Shown: positions 53,484-64,000 of the stretch, one piece after another
Layout: each line of letters starts with the position of its first letter
How positions within the stretch are numbered: position 1 is the first letter of the stretch
Assembly: GCA_963556145.1 (NCBI GenBank)
Contig: OY744463.1
Location: forward strand, 7,316,001-7,380,000
Length of the DNA stretch: 64,000 nucleotides
Source: Hygrocybe punicea
Lineage: Eukaryota > Basidiomycota > Agaricomycetes > Agaricales > Hygrophoraceae
Direction: 5' to 3'
The notes under the pieces: model-generated
What the model saw: only the letters and a program-made list of their open reading frames with translations
Told to the model about the DNA's origin: nothing
Databases searched by the model: none
Translations under genes and position numbers: made by a program

Positions 53484-54102
53484 TGTAGAGGCTCTGGATC
53501 ATGTGGATCCATTTCCCCTTCATATCAGACACCACTCCCATCCATTTCCATTCCCATATCATTGATTCCGTTCGATTCCGCTCATTTCCATCAATTCTGC
53601 TCCAGATTCCACCTCCGGAATTGTTCCTACTCGCACTGCAATGTCCCTAACAACCTGGAATCGGTACATATATAGTTATATATCATGTATCTTTGTTTCC
53701 CATCTCCTAGTACATAGCACCACTCCACCATTCCTCCACTCCACTACCCCTATCACTTACAGCCTTCACTTGTAGTACATGGTTACTACAGCACAGGATC
53801 CCTCACAGTAGTATAAAAGTAGCACATTTATACTACAAACCATATAGAAACACCGATCCCCAGACACATATAGAAAATACAGGATATCATTCCCCCCTCA
53901 CGTCTTATCACCACACTTCAGTTCTATCTGTTAGTCCACTCTTCGTCCTTTCCCATACTCTCCCTCTGAGTCTGGAACCCCTGGATTCGGGTTGGATTGA
54001 CTAGACCTTTCTAAAAGAAACTAAATTCCTCTGATCACTTTCTAGCTGATCACCCTTTCCATAGATTCCCATTCTGGGTCTACAACCGAACTCGCCATCA
54101 CA
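53484..54102 (+). repeat. LTR 1
   Basis: Begins TGTAGAGGC, ends CATCACA. It contains TATAAAAG at 53812-53819, a likely core promoter, and is preceded by CCAG. It matches LTR 2, LTR 3 and the solo LTR at 50676-51258 along its length. Confidence 0.82.
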
Positions 54103-54285
54103 ACTGGAGCCCACCGCAAGGAATTTAGTTTTTTTGTCTTTTCATACCCTCCCCACCATCGGGTTTGACTTTCATGATGTTTCTCCTTTGTTCCTGACTC
54201 TAATTGCTCAGCCCCGCTTACGACTTCGACCCCTTCCTCGTACCTCCCCGACCCGACCCGCTTCCTGATTTGGAAATTCCCTGAC

Positions 54286-55893
54286 ATGACGCATGGATTG
54301 ATGCTCCTCCGAGGTGGTTATTCAGTGACATTTCACAGTGACGAACACGACCTTCCCCACTTCTTTGATGAAATTGACATGCTCGGCTCCGACTGTGGAC
54401 TCACGGACGCTATGAAGATTCGCTACACGCTCCGGTACCTCAATAACGACGATTACGAACTTTGGTCTACCCTTCCCGCCACTTCAGCAAAGGACTTCAT
54501 CGCTTTCTGACATGCTGTTTTCACCTTCTATCCCGGTGCCACAGACAGTATTCGGTATATGATCGCGGATCTCGAACAATTGATTAGACGACAATTGGCT
54601 TATGGTATAGAAAACAAGACGGACTTTGGACAATATTTCCAGGACTTCATACACATATCCGGAGTACCATACGACAATGGCCATTTATCGGACAAGCAGC
54701 AGAATGAGTATTTTGCCAATGGATTTGACTTAGATCTTCATCAACGTGTTGAAGAGCGACTTCATTACCTTCTTCCCAGTCATTACCACGACGATCCATA
54801 CCCGGTTGATATTTTCCACGACGCCGCGTTGTTTCTCCTTTCCGGTTACCGTTCCGTTCTGGAGTCCGTTGTCACTGCAGCTCCCGTTGCCATTTCTAGT
54901 CCCAATTCCAGTCCCACTCCCGTACCTGTCGCAGTCATCTCACCTCTGGAACAGATCCTGTCCTCGATCCCACCCACTGTCGTTCGTTCCGTCCCCCACA
55001 TTCATTCCGGTCCTTCGTATACTCCAACCCCATCATCGTGTTCCCCGTCCCCGTCTATTCTGGTGCCTGTCGAGACCGTCATTTGTTTACAGGTATTGTC
55101 GTCCAGTCCCGTGTCGTCCCCATCCGATCCCACTCCCGATTTATCGATGCTGGTCACCAATTTATCCATTTCATTTCCTATTTCGTCCATGTCGTCTCCG
55201 GATTCGACCCCTCCGCTTTCCATCCACGAACTCGTACCGGACCCGCTCCCATTATCCTCGGATTCTCCAGAAATAGACATTCCATCCCCGATATTGCCGC
55301 CATATTGTCCTCCGTCACCGTCTATCGAGATTCCGTCAATTTTGGTTGAGTATTCCATACCCATTCCCATTCCGGACCCCATTCCACCCCTCTTATTTGA
55401 TTTCGATTCCGGTTCCGATTCCATTATGTCGACCCCTTCGCTCCCGGTTCCCCTCGTTGTTTCCGCTCCCGTGTCGTTGTCGGTTCTGTCTTCGCCTGCT
55501 TGGGGCACCCCGTCGTTTTTTGACCCGTCACACGGCACACCCGTTATATGGGATCGTGTTGGTGTCGGCACTCCGGTTCTCGATTTTATCTTATTTCTCG
55601 TTTCCGTCTTCATTCTACTTTGTCATCGCATTTTGGACCTCCGCCCCCTCGACACCTCGCTCGAATATTTGCAAGAAGTTCTCCGCCTCCGACGTTCTTT
55701 CAGAAACTCTTTTGGGGATATAGACCCGTTTCCGTCTCCTATTTTTGCGTTTTCATCTTCCGTTCCACTTTCCGTTCCCGTTCCCGTATCTCCTTTATTT
55801 ATATTTTCATTTGTGTTTCTAGTTCTCTTTGTTTCCCACTCATTCCAGTCCCTTTTCATTTCTGCTGTATTCCGGTGCCATCCCCCACCTTGA
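54286..55893 (+). pseudogene. LTR-retrotransposon gag with in-frame stop
   Basis: The frame reads LPHFFDEIDMLGSDCGLTDA...KIRYTLRYLNNDDYELWSTLP. A TGA stop is at 54508-54510. The same frame then continues HAVFTFYPGATDSIRYMIADLEQLI...SHYHDDPYPVDIFHDAALF. By recall this is the capsid-type gag of basidiomycete gypsy-like elements. The last ~300 codons are Pro/Ser/Val-rich low complexity. No protease, RT or integrase follows; the rest of the internal region is an antisense gene. It is either a dead gag or one requiring stop read-through. Confidence 0.65.
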
Positions 55894-56017
55894 CCACCAG
55901 ATCCCATTTCACTTCGTTTTCCACTTCACCCTTTCTGTCTATAGGTTTTATTATGTACTCTATTTTTCTTTATGTACATTGTCCCGCATTCCGTTTTCCC
56001 TTTCTGTCCATTCCCTT

Positions 56018-57585
56018 TTATTCCCTTCTCCCTTCGTCGAGTTTGGTGTCGATTAGGTCGAGTTGACCAAGGATATGGGCCTGGTTCGTGTGTAGTCGGT
56101 TCAGTTCCTTTGTCCAACGGGTTAGTTTTGTATGGATCTCCGCGACGTATTCCAAGAGGCCATCCGCGATCACCGATATCTCCCTCTGCGTTTCCGTCAC
56201 CATTTTGCGCATTGCCCAGATGTGATCGTTGATTCCAGCTCCGATTCGCAGGTGCTTGAACGGATTCCCTCGCCTCCCATCATCCTGCTCCGATTCCATA
56301 TCCAGTTCGATGTTGGTCAATGTCCGCTTACTCGTTGACACCTCTCCGGCCTGCAGCTTGGGCTTCTTCACGGGCTTTGGTATTTTCTTCGCGACGATTT
56401 TTCTCTTTGGACTACCCGCCTTCACCTTCCCTTTCCTTTCCGCTTTCCCAGTTCTGGTGGCCGGTCCCTTCGTCAACAGTCCGCAACGTCGTTTAAGCCT
56501 TTTGCAACGGTCGCACGTGTACCCTTTGATTCCGCGACAAACCGCATTGGCGGTCACACATGCATCGCATTGCTGGATCCGGAACGACTGCATATACTAT
56601 GGATTAGTTAGGCACAACAGATATACGAGTCCGCGAGATATCACTTACCCCCGGAATCTTTCCCTTCGGTTCCGCATCCTTGTTCCCGCTCGCATTCGAG
56701 AAGTCGTCGCCGCTGTTGTAGTCCCCATGAACGGTTTCGTTGTCCCAGGTGACCCTCTTATCCCGGTTGAGCTTTTTGTTTTTGATCGCATTCAGTGCTT
56801 GGAGTCTTTCGTATTTTCGTAGTTGCTGATCAGACCAGGTGCCCTCCTCGTCCTTGCTTCCGTGATTGCTGGTTTGTGCGGTCTCCTCCCGGTCCCTTTC
56901 CATGGCTGCATTATCCCTTTTTGCTGCCTCTGCCGCCTTCGCCCTTTCCGCCTCCTCGATCTGCTTCTCCGCCTCCGCCCTCCTATTCATCTCCTCTTCG
57001 TATTGTCGCAATTCCTCTGCCCGTTTCCGCTCGATCTTCTCCGCCTCCTCGACCCGTTGTTTCCTCGCTTCCTCCTCCTTTTCCTCCTGCAACCGTAATG
57101 CTTCCCGACGCCTCGCCTCTTTCCGTTCCCATTCATAGTCCTCCCAGCTCTGCAACCACTCCTCGACCTCCACCACCATCTCTCTGCCCATCGAGAAATC
57201 CCTTGGTTCCATCACGTCGATTCTGTTGTCCCAGATTTCCGTCAAGATTCCCCTGTAGTTCCGCTGCCGGGTATCGTTAGTCCATGCCGTTTACAGAAAC
57301 AGGATCTCTTACCATGGCCCATCGTCATCTCACCACCCATTGCCATGCCTCGTTCTCGAATCCGTCGCATACAATATTGATTCCGGCCGCGTCGACTTCT
57401 AGTAACTCGGCTACGGCGCTCTCGAAGTCTTGCCTCGTTTCCGCATCGAGAGTATTGAGGAAAGTGTCGTATTCCGTCGACATCTGGTGTTGGTATTGGT
57501 ACTTGTTGGGCTTGTTGAGGTTGTCATCGAGATTGTTGAAAGTCGCGTTGAAAAGTTTTCTTGTTTGTATTTGTTGCCCCATCAT
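56018..57585 (-). CDS. antisense cargo gene: coiled-coil Zn(II)2Cys6-type protein, 478 aa
   Basis: Exons on the minus strand: 57585-57334, 57263-56649 and 56587-56018, both introns GT...AG in phase 0. Exon 2 encodes a long Glu/Lys/Arg coiled coil (residues ~115-190). Exon 3 opens with CDACVTANAVC...CDRCKRLKRRC, whose spacing C-x2-C-x6-C-x7-C-x2-C-x6-C equals that of the fungal Zn(II)2Cys6 binuclear cluster. Basic KRKIVAKKIPKPVKKPK follows. A nuclear DNA-binding role is likely by family. It lies antisense inside an LTR element, where pol would be. A second, damaged copy sits in the next LTR unit. Confidence 0.68.
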
Positions 57586-57812
57586 GTGACCGTTGTTCCT
57601 TTATCCAGCCGTTTCGCCCCACCCTCTTTCAGTAGCTCTGGACCACTGCTTCCCGATGCTTCGATACCTGCCGGCTTGGATCTCGTTCACATTGTACTCT
57701 CGTTTCCATCCGTTTTCGACATCGCCTCCGCTCATTTATTCCCATGACCCTGGTATCTTCGTTATTTCGTATGGATTGACCAGGGATGGTCTCTATCTGA
57801 GTCCTGACCGGA

Positions 57813-58403
57813 TGTAGAGGCTCTGGGCAATCTGGACCCGAATCCTCTTCATATCCCACTTCGTCCCCATCCATTCCCATTCATGTATCGTCGACTCCGC
57901 CCGATTCCGGTCCTTTCCATCGATTCCGCTCCAGATTCCGCCTCCGGATTCATTCCTACATGCACTGCAATGTCTCTAACGACCCGGAATCAGTACGTAT
58001 ATAGTTACATATGATATATCTTCGTTTCCCGTTACTTAATACATAGCACCATTCCTCCTATACTCCACTCCACTCCACTCCTATCAGTTACAGCCTTCGC
58101 TTGTAGTACATAGTTACTACAGCACAGGATCACTCCCAGTAGTATAAAAGATGTACCCTTATACTACAACCATAGAAAATACAGGTTATCACTCCCCTTC
58201 AATTCTATTTCTTAGTCCACTATTTGTATCACCCATATTAGTCTTCATACTCCACTCCCTTCACTTCCCCTCTGATCCGGAACCCTAGATTCAGGTTGGA
58301 TTGACTAGACACTACAGAAAGACTTTACTCCTCTGATCACTTCTTAGCTGATCACCACTTTCGTAGATTCCCATTCGGGTCTACAACAAAACTCGCCGTC
58401 ACA
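57813..58403 (+). repeat. LTR 2 (shared by two units)
   Basis: TGTAGAGGC...GTCACA, same family as LTR 1, with TATAAAAG near 58143. It ends the first internal region and begins the second. Confidence 0.8.
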
Positions 58404-60085
58404 TCGGTTCAGCTCCTTTGTCCAACGGGTTAGCTTCGTATGGATCTCCGCAACGTATTCAGATAGGCTGTCTGCGATCGTCGAGATCTCCCGTTGGGTT
58501 TCCATCGCCATCTTCCGCATTGCCCATATGTGGTTGTTGATTCTGGCTCCGATCCGTGGGTGCTTGAATGGATTCCCTCGCCTCCCATCGTCCCGCTCAG
58601 ACTCCATATCCGGTTCGACATCAGTTAGCGTCTGTTTACTCATCGATGCCTCTCTGGCCTGTAGCTTGGGCTTCTTCACCGGCTTCGGAATCTTCCTCGC
58701 AACAATCTTTCTCTTTGGACTTCCCACCTTTGCCTTCCCTTTCCGTTCCGCTTTCCCAGTTCCGGTGGCCGGTCTCTTTGTTGATAACCCACAGCGTCGT
58801 TTGAGCCTTGTGCAACGGTTGCACGCCTACCCTTCGATTCCGCGACAAACCGCATTAGCGGTCACGCATGCATCGCATTGCCGGATCCAGAACGACTGCA
58901 TATACTACAAATTAGTTAGGCACAACAGATATACGAGTCCACAAGATATTACTTACCCCCAGAAGCTTTCCCTTCAGTCCCATGTCCCCGTTCCCGCTTG
59001 CGTTCAAAAAGTCGTCCCCGCTATTGTACTCCCCGTGAATGGTTTCATTGTCCCGGTTGACCCTTTTATCCCAGTTGGCCTTTTTGTTCTTAAGAGCTTG
59101 GAGCCTTTCGTATTTCTAGATTTGTTGCTCGGCCCAGTCGCCATCCGTGTCCTCGTCCTCGTCCTCGTTTCCGCGATCGCTGGCTTGTCCGGTCTCCTCC
59201 CGGTCCCTTTCCACAGCTGCATCAGCCTCCCTTTTTGCTGCCTCTGCTGCCTTCACCCTTTCCGCCTCCTCGATCCGCTTCTCCACCTTCACCCTCCTAT
59301 TTATATCCTCCTCGTACATACGCAAATCCTCTGCTTGTTTCCGCTCGAGCTCCACCACCTCCTTGACCCATTGTCTCCTCGCTTCCTCCTCCTCCTTGTC
59401 CTCCTGCAACCATGATGCTTCCTCGACTTCCCGATGCACTGCCTCTTCCTTCTTGTATTCCTCCCAGCTCCGCAACCACTCCTCGACCTCCACTACCATC
59501 TCTCCGCCCATCGAGAAGTCCCTTGGTTCCATCACGTCGATTCCGTTGTCAATATTTCCCTGTAGTTCCACTGCCGGGTATCGTTAGTTCGTGCCATTTA
59601 CAGGAACGGTGTGGTGAACGCGGCCTGGGTAGGCACGGATTCATTGTGCGAGTTCATTGTCAGTTGGGGTGAAAACCCAAAACTCTTCTTGTTTGTGACT
59701 ATTTACAACAGCCACTACATACAAATAATAGAACAAATAGGGAATATGGTAAAATGAGTGAATACGTACCCAGAGATATAGATGTCTCTACAACAGGATC
59801 TCTTACCATGGCCCGTTGTCATCTCACCACCCATTGCCATGCTTCGTTCTCGAATCCATCGCGTACGATATTGATTCTGGCCACGTCAACTTCTAGTAAC
59901 TCGGCTACGGCGTTCTCGAAGTCTTGCCGCGTTTCTGCATCGAGAGTGTTGAGGAAGTTGTCGTATTCCATCGACATTTGGCGTTGGTATTGGTGTTTGT
60001 GGGGTTTGTTGGGCTTGTTGAGGTTGTTGTCGAGATTGTTGAAGTCGCGTTGAAAAGTTTTCTTGTTTGTATTTGTTGCCCCGTT
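58404..60085 (-). pseudogene. second, broken copy of the coiled-coil zinc-cluster gene
   Basis: Homologous to 56018-57585, but the 3' end is cut exactly at LTR 2 (58404). A TAG stop (58827-58829 on the plus strand reads CTA) sits inside the zinc cluster, before ACNRCTRLKRRC. A one-base deletion near 60046 shifts exon 1 out of frame. The coiled-coil exon is still readable (59116-59571). Its internal region lacks gag. Confidence 0.7.
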
Positions 60086-60313
60086 ACATGACCATTATTC
60101 CCTTGTCCAGCCGTCTTGCCCATACTATTTTGGTAGCTCTGGATCGCCCCCTCCCAACACTTCGATACCCACCGGCTTCGACTCCGCTCACGTTGTACTC
60201 CCGTTTCTGCCCGTTTTCGACATCGCTTCCGCTCTTTTCTTCCCACGACACCGGAATCTTCGTTACTTCGTATGGATCGACCAGGGATGGTCTCAATCTG
60301 AGTCCTGACTGGA

Positions 60314-60916
60314 TGTAGAGGCTCCGGATCGTGTGGATCCGTTTCCCCTTCATATCCCACTCCATTCCCATTCCCATATCATTGATTCCGTTCAATTCTG
60401 CTCATTCCTATCAATTCCGCTCCGGATTCCGCCTCCGGAATCGTTCCTACTGCAATGTCCCTAACGACCCAGAATCAGTACATATATAGTTATATATCAT
60501 GTATCTTCATTTCCCGTCTCCTAGTACATAGCACCACTCCACCATTCCTCCACTCCACTACCCCTATCACTTACAGCCTTCGCTTGTAGTACATGGTTAC
60601 TACAGCACAGGATCCCTCACAGTAGTATAAAAGTAGCACATTTATACTACAAACCATATAGAAACACCGATCCCCAGACACATATAGAAAATACAGGATA
60701 TCATTCCCCCCTCACGTCTTATCACCGCACTTCAGTTCTATCTCTTAGTCCACTCTTTGTCCTTTCCCATACTCTCCCTCTGAGTCCGGAACCCCTGGAT
60801 TCAGGTTGGATTGACTAGACCTTTCTAAAAGAAACTAAATTCCTCTGATCACTTTCTAGCTGATCACCCTTTCCGTAGATTCCCATTCCGGGTCTACAAC
60901 CGAACTCGCCATCACA
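60314..60916 (+). repeat. LTR 3
   Basis: TGTAGAGGC...CATCACA with TATAAAAG; closer in sequence to LTR 1 than LTR 2 is. It is followed by CCGG, one base different from the CCAG before LTR 1, so LTR 1 to LTR 3 may be one insertion with a 4-bp duplication that has since mutated. Confidence 0.8.
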
Positions 60917-60929
60917 CCGGTCTCTGGCT

Positions 60930-61690
60930 TAGTGTTGCTGAAGTCTGGTTTCTCAGTTCAGTTTGGCCCTTCTGCTGAACTGGAACTGGGACCCCATGGG
61001 ACTGTTCTGTGCAGTTCGGTCTGCATCTGGACGTGGTTTGGACCGTGAACCATCCTCCTCCACCCTCAAATTTCCTCGCAAGCCACAGTGCCACGTCAAT
61101 TGACATGGGCCTGGAGTTGCAAGGAGTTTGGAGGGGTGGGGAGAAAGGCCCTGGGGACCTTCATTTTGCCATGTTGCCACTGTTGCTGCTGCTGCCATTG
61201 GTGCTGTGTCGCTGCTGGCACCATTGTTGCTACTGCTGTCACATCCATGCTCGTGGGCATCATGGAGCTGTGGGGGGTGTATAGATCAATAAATGAGATA
61301 TAATAAATAATAAAAATGACATGTCTTAGCAGCAGGGGTGGGTGCACCACTCCCCACTGTGTCCTGTGCTTGCTACCATCCCTGGTTCCCATCCTGGGCA
61401 TGGTGTGGGTATGGGCATGGTGTTGGTGATGTTGGCATGGGCATGGGCAGGCGTGGGTGTGGGTGATGATGGTGCTGCTGCTGCTGCCAGCCATCCTCAT
61501 CATGCTTCTCTGCATAAGGAAATGTCAGTAAAGTGAAAATTATTTGATTACTTACTGAAGTTACTGTTGTTTCATTGCTGTTCTTGTTGTTGAGTCAATG
61601 TTTCATGTCTATGTTGAAGATCACATGATCTAAGTTCCTGCATTTTCATTAACACAAAAATTAATTATTTCAGTATCTACATGGGATGAG
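60930..61690. mobile_element. hAT-like fragment with codon-repeat interior, right end not found
   Basis: The left end TAGTGTTGCTGAAGTCTGG matches the hAT termini in this window, and CAGTTCGG-type words follow. The interior has TTGCTGCTGCTGCC repeats, GGGTGGGTGCACCACTCCCC, GGGCATGGG-type repeats and intron-like ACTTACT signals, as in the other elements. No matching TAGTG-type right end was seen before 61690, so it is truncated or diverged and the end is approximate. Confidence 0.5.
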
Positions 61691-61896
61691 TTCACAGTTT
61701 TGGTGATTTACTGGTTTAAACTGGTCCTAACTGGTCCTAACTGGTCCCAGAAATTCGGCCATGAGTTGCTAACTGAGACTGACCATAAATCAGACATGAC
61801 ATAACCAAGACCAGTGGTCTGGTTATTTTCAGTCCAGTTAGGTTCGGTCTCAGTTACATTTTCGGTCTTGTCACCAGACCTTTAAACACATACATC

Positions 61897-63574
61897 AAGT
61901 GGTTCACATATCTTGTGTTGTGTTGGGTGTGCACATGGATTGTTTAACTGTCAATAATTGTGGTTGACTCCTCAGGTTGTTCTCAGTGATTATGTCATTT
62001 CAATTTCTAGTCTGCAGATATTCCTTTCTGGTGTTGGATCTGGTGCCTTTGTAGTGGGTTCCAGTGATTCCATTGTGGGTTCCGGCAGTTCCAGAGTTTG
62101 CAAGTTGTCAGATTCACTCTGCTCCCCCTCAAATTGCAAACCCAGTAAGTCAGAAACAATCCAGACTCCCTGCAATGACCCATCTCTGTGAAATGCAACA
62201 TTCCACAGTGTTTTAACAGTCCACATTACAGCATTGTAGTCTTCTGCAACTCATAAATCCTATGAATTTCATCTTAGCTGATCATGGTGCCAGTGTCAAT
62301 CTCTTTCTGCCTTGATATAAGACCTATACATTGCGTCCAAACTCTCAGAAATCCAATATGTCTGGCTTCTTGCCAGTCCAGGCTTCATGTGGAGTCATTC
62401 CATCTAGAGCCTTTCATGGGGGATCAGTTTTGAATGTATGCTGCATGTGCAATGGCTTCTGGCCACAGGAATGTGGGCAGGTTGTTAGCAATTAACATTG
62501 CATGGGCCAACTCCAGTAATGTGTGATTAAATCTTTCCACCATTTCACATTGTGAGGATAAGTAAGGGGCCATTGTTTCAATGACAATTTGCTTCTCCAC
62601 TGCCCATCTCTCAACTTCCATGTTGACCAGTTCTTTTCCATTATTGAACCACAAATATTTAGGGTTTCGATCAAACTTCTTCTTGATCATGTTTACATAA
62701 GCCTTGATGCATTCAGTCACCTGGCTTTTCCACTTCATGAATAATGGGGTTATGGTGCATACTGCATTGTCTGTGAATGAAATATAATATCTTGATCCAC
62801 CCATAGACTCCATGTGTGCTGGGCCCCAGATGTCACTTATTAAGTCCACTCTCAAATACTTTTGATCATCCATCAACCTTTTTAGGAAATGGCTGGACAG
62901 CCTTGAAAACCTTACTGAACTTCCATGTTGGTGTGTGGATGATGGGAGTGATGAACTGGGGCCTGTCCTTGCTGGGCAAATGCAGCAAAGATGGAACCAT
63001 TGGGCCCACTCACATGTAGAGACTCCATCGCCATTTTGACAGCATCCTCACCGAAGCAACAGAGGGCATGGTGCCAGAGGTTCGTGGTTGAGGTTTTGTC
63101 TGACAAATCCTGGTATTGATGCACACCAACAGTATTTGATTTGCACACTCATGCTGCACACAGGAAAAACACTTTCTTGAGTTTTTCTGAAAATGATTTA
63201 GCATTTGTGAGATTCCAACAAAATAAATGGTCCTTACTGAGCTCTTCTTTATGCTGCTCCTCAATGTTGTCATCATCAATCTCAATGACCTTGGGAGAGG
63301 CAGGAGTGTCAACAGGGATGAGGGGGGGTGTGTCTCTGCCATCTTCATTGTCATTGAAAATGATGTCTGGATTGCCTCCCTCAGTCAAAGCTGGAGAAGA
63401 TCAAGAATGCATAGAAAGTGTCTGCTTGAGCTTCTTGAAAGGTTGTGTGATTACATTGGCACCTTTCTTGAGTGCATTCTTGACAATGGCAGCCTTTGAG
63501 AGACAGCAGAAGAGGTGGAGGAGGGGTAGACAGGGTGGTAGACTTAGAAGAACATAAGCTTGGTGGTTGTACCA
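61897..63574 (-). pseudogene. copia-type pol remnant: GAG-pre-integrase, integrase, linker
   Basis: Read on the minus strand from right to left: an acidic/basic gag-like stretch (63149-63388), a GAG-pre-integrase remnant NLWHHALCCFGEDAVKMAME (62912-63148), and an integrase core YLRVDLISDIWGP...GGSRYYISFTD...NNGKELVN...ERFNHTLLELAHAM (62424-62876). A decayed linker with several stops follows to 61897. Frameshifts separate the blocks. The usual DNGKE catalytic block reads NNGKE, so the second catalytic Asp is lost. The RT part continues at 53031-53256 and 51376-51552. Confidence 0.75.
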
Positions 63575-64000
63575 TGGTTAGGACAATAATGTACTGGTGA
63601 TGTGGGGATGGGGTCTTTTATACACTGGCTCACCCAATCCTTTGGAAATTGTTGCTTCTGACTTGAAATGTCTGATTCCAAGTCCAAAGCAGACCAGAGC
63701 CATGGTGAGAATGCTAGTGAATCCAAGGCCAATTGAGACAGTTGCCCATGTCCCTGAATCCAACATCAGAAAGGGTTGGGTAAGGGTTGCAGGTAATTTT
63801 TGCATGCAAAACACGATCCCATCAGGAAAAAACTGCAAATAGGTTAGCAGGGGAGATGATGAATGTCCTAGATCAGGACCAGGCAAGAGAGGAACTGAAA
63901 TCACTGGCTATTGTTGGCAAGGAATGAGTACATGAGGTCAAATGAATCTTAGATCAGGATGAACCAAGTACAAGCGAGAGAAGAAAAAAAAGATTGTGAC
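63575..64000. other. right edge, nothing recognised
   Basis: One minus-strand frame (63578-63904) has a hydrophobic stretch (ATVSIGLGFTSILTMALVCF) but no recognisable family. It may be part of the copia upstream region or unrelated. Confidence 0.3.

Larger units (their letters stand above)
53257..61896. mobile_element. small TIR element (hAT-like) with 8-bp duplication, expanded by nested insertions
   Basis: CATACATC occurs at 53257-53264 and 61889-61896, and joining the two sides restores the copia reading frame. The ends TACTGTTTTAAGGTCC and ...CCAGACCTTTAAACA are inverted repeats. Next to both ends (53265-53483 and about 61690-61888) lie dense AACTGGTC/GACCAGTT words and shared stretches such as CTAACTGAGACTGA. 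These two zones are the halves of one short element, now 8.6 kb long because LTR elements and another hAT-like fragment entered it. Confidence 0.65.

Noticed and set aside
54746..56066. Long Pro/Ser-rich frames in other frames of the gag region
   Set aside because: They are alternative readings of a C/T-rich low-complexity stretch; only the gag frame has family-like sequence upstream.
56229..57280. Plus-strand frames of 160-200 codons opposite the zinc-cluster gene
   Set aside because: The minus strand has in-frame introns, a coiled coil and a correctly spaced cysteine cluster; the plus frames are shadows of its repetitive charged codons.
60930..61888. A complete hAT element with its own 8-bp duplication
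   Set aside because: The left end is clear, but I could not find a TAGTG-type right end or a repeat of the CTCTGGCT flank, so only a fragment is claimed.

Overview
The window looks like transposon-packed DNA from a basidiomycete fungus, probably an agaricomycete. The evidence is the very short introns (about 45-60 bases, GTAAGT-type donors, CTAAC/CTAAT-type branch sites), the gene families present, and the dense nesting of Helitron, hAT, DIRS/Ngaro, LTR and copia elements. I found no convincing host housekeeping gene, tRNA, rRNA or CRISPR array.

Layout. 1-946: right part of a non-autonomous hAT element. 947-5155: degenerate sequence with a broken integrase-core-type gene. 5156-23206 and 23207-49681: two giant Helitrons joined directly head to tail (3' end CTAG of the first abutting 5' TC of the second), together inserted between a host A and T. 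49682-64000: a stack of nested elements. An old copia element on the minus strand is split by a 1.46 kb hAT element (8-bp duplication) and by a second small element (8-bp duplication). That second element was in turn filled by LTR-type elements carrying an antisense zinc-cluster gene, and by another hAT-like fragment.

Each Helitron is about 20.2 kb once the assembly gap in copy 1 and the insertions in copy 2 are accounted for. It carries five main genes. Gene A (minus, 335 aa, OB-like C-terminal region) and gene B (plus, 435 aa, 13 exons) are divergent. Gene B and gene C (minus, 541 aa, Cys-rich N-terminus plus ATP-grasp-like region) converge with a 14-bp coding overlap. Gene C and gene D (plus, 514 codons) diverge across a large palindromic array of 82-bp repeats. 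Gene D is followed by the 2581-aa Rep/helicase, which has DUF6570-like, HUH/Y2 nuclease, Pif1-like helicase and C-terminal USP-like cysteine-protease regions. The four accessory genes have exon-intron structures that keep frame throughout, so they look like genuine genes rather than random capture. Their functions are unknown.

Copy 1 appears intact apart from a 100-N gap over the palindromic array and the start of gene D. Copy 2 is decaying: a 5.1 kb DIRS/Ngaro retrotransposon sits in its 5' region, gene A has a 2-bp deletion, gene D has an in-frame stop, and a hAT element separates the Rep nuclease from the helicase. The accessory cassette with its palindromic array is the most likely undescribed system in the window.
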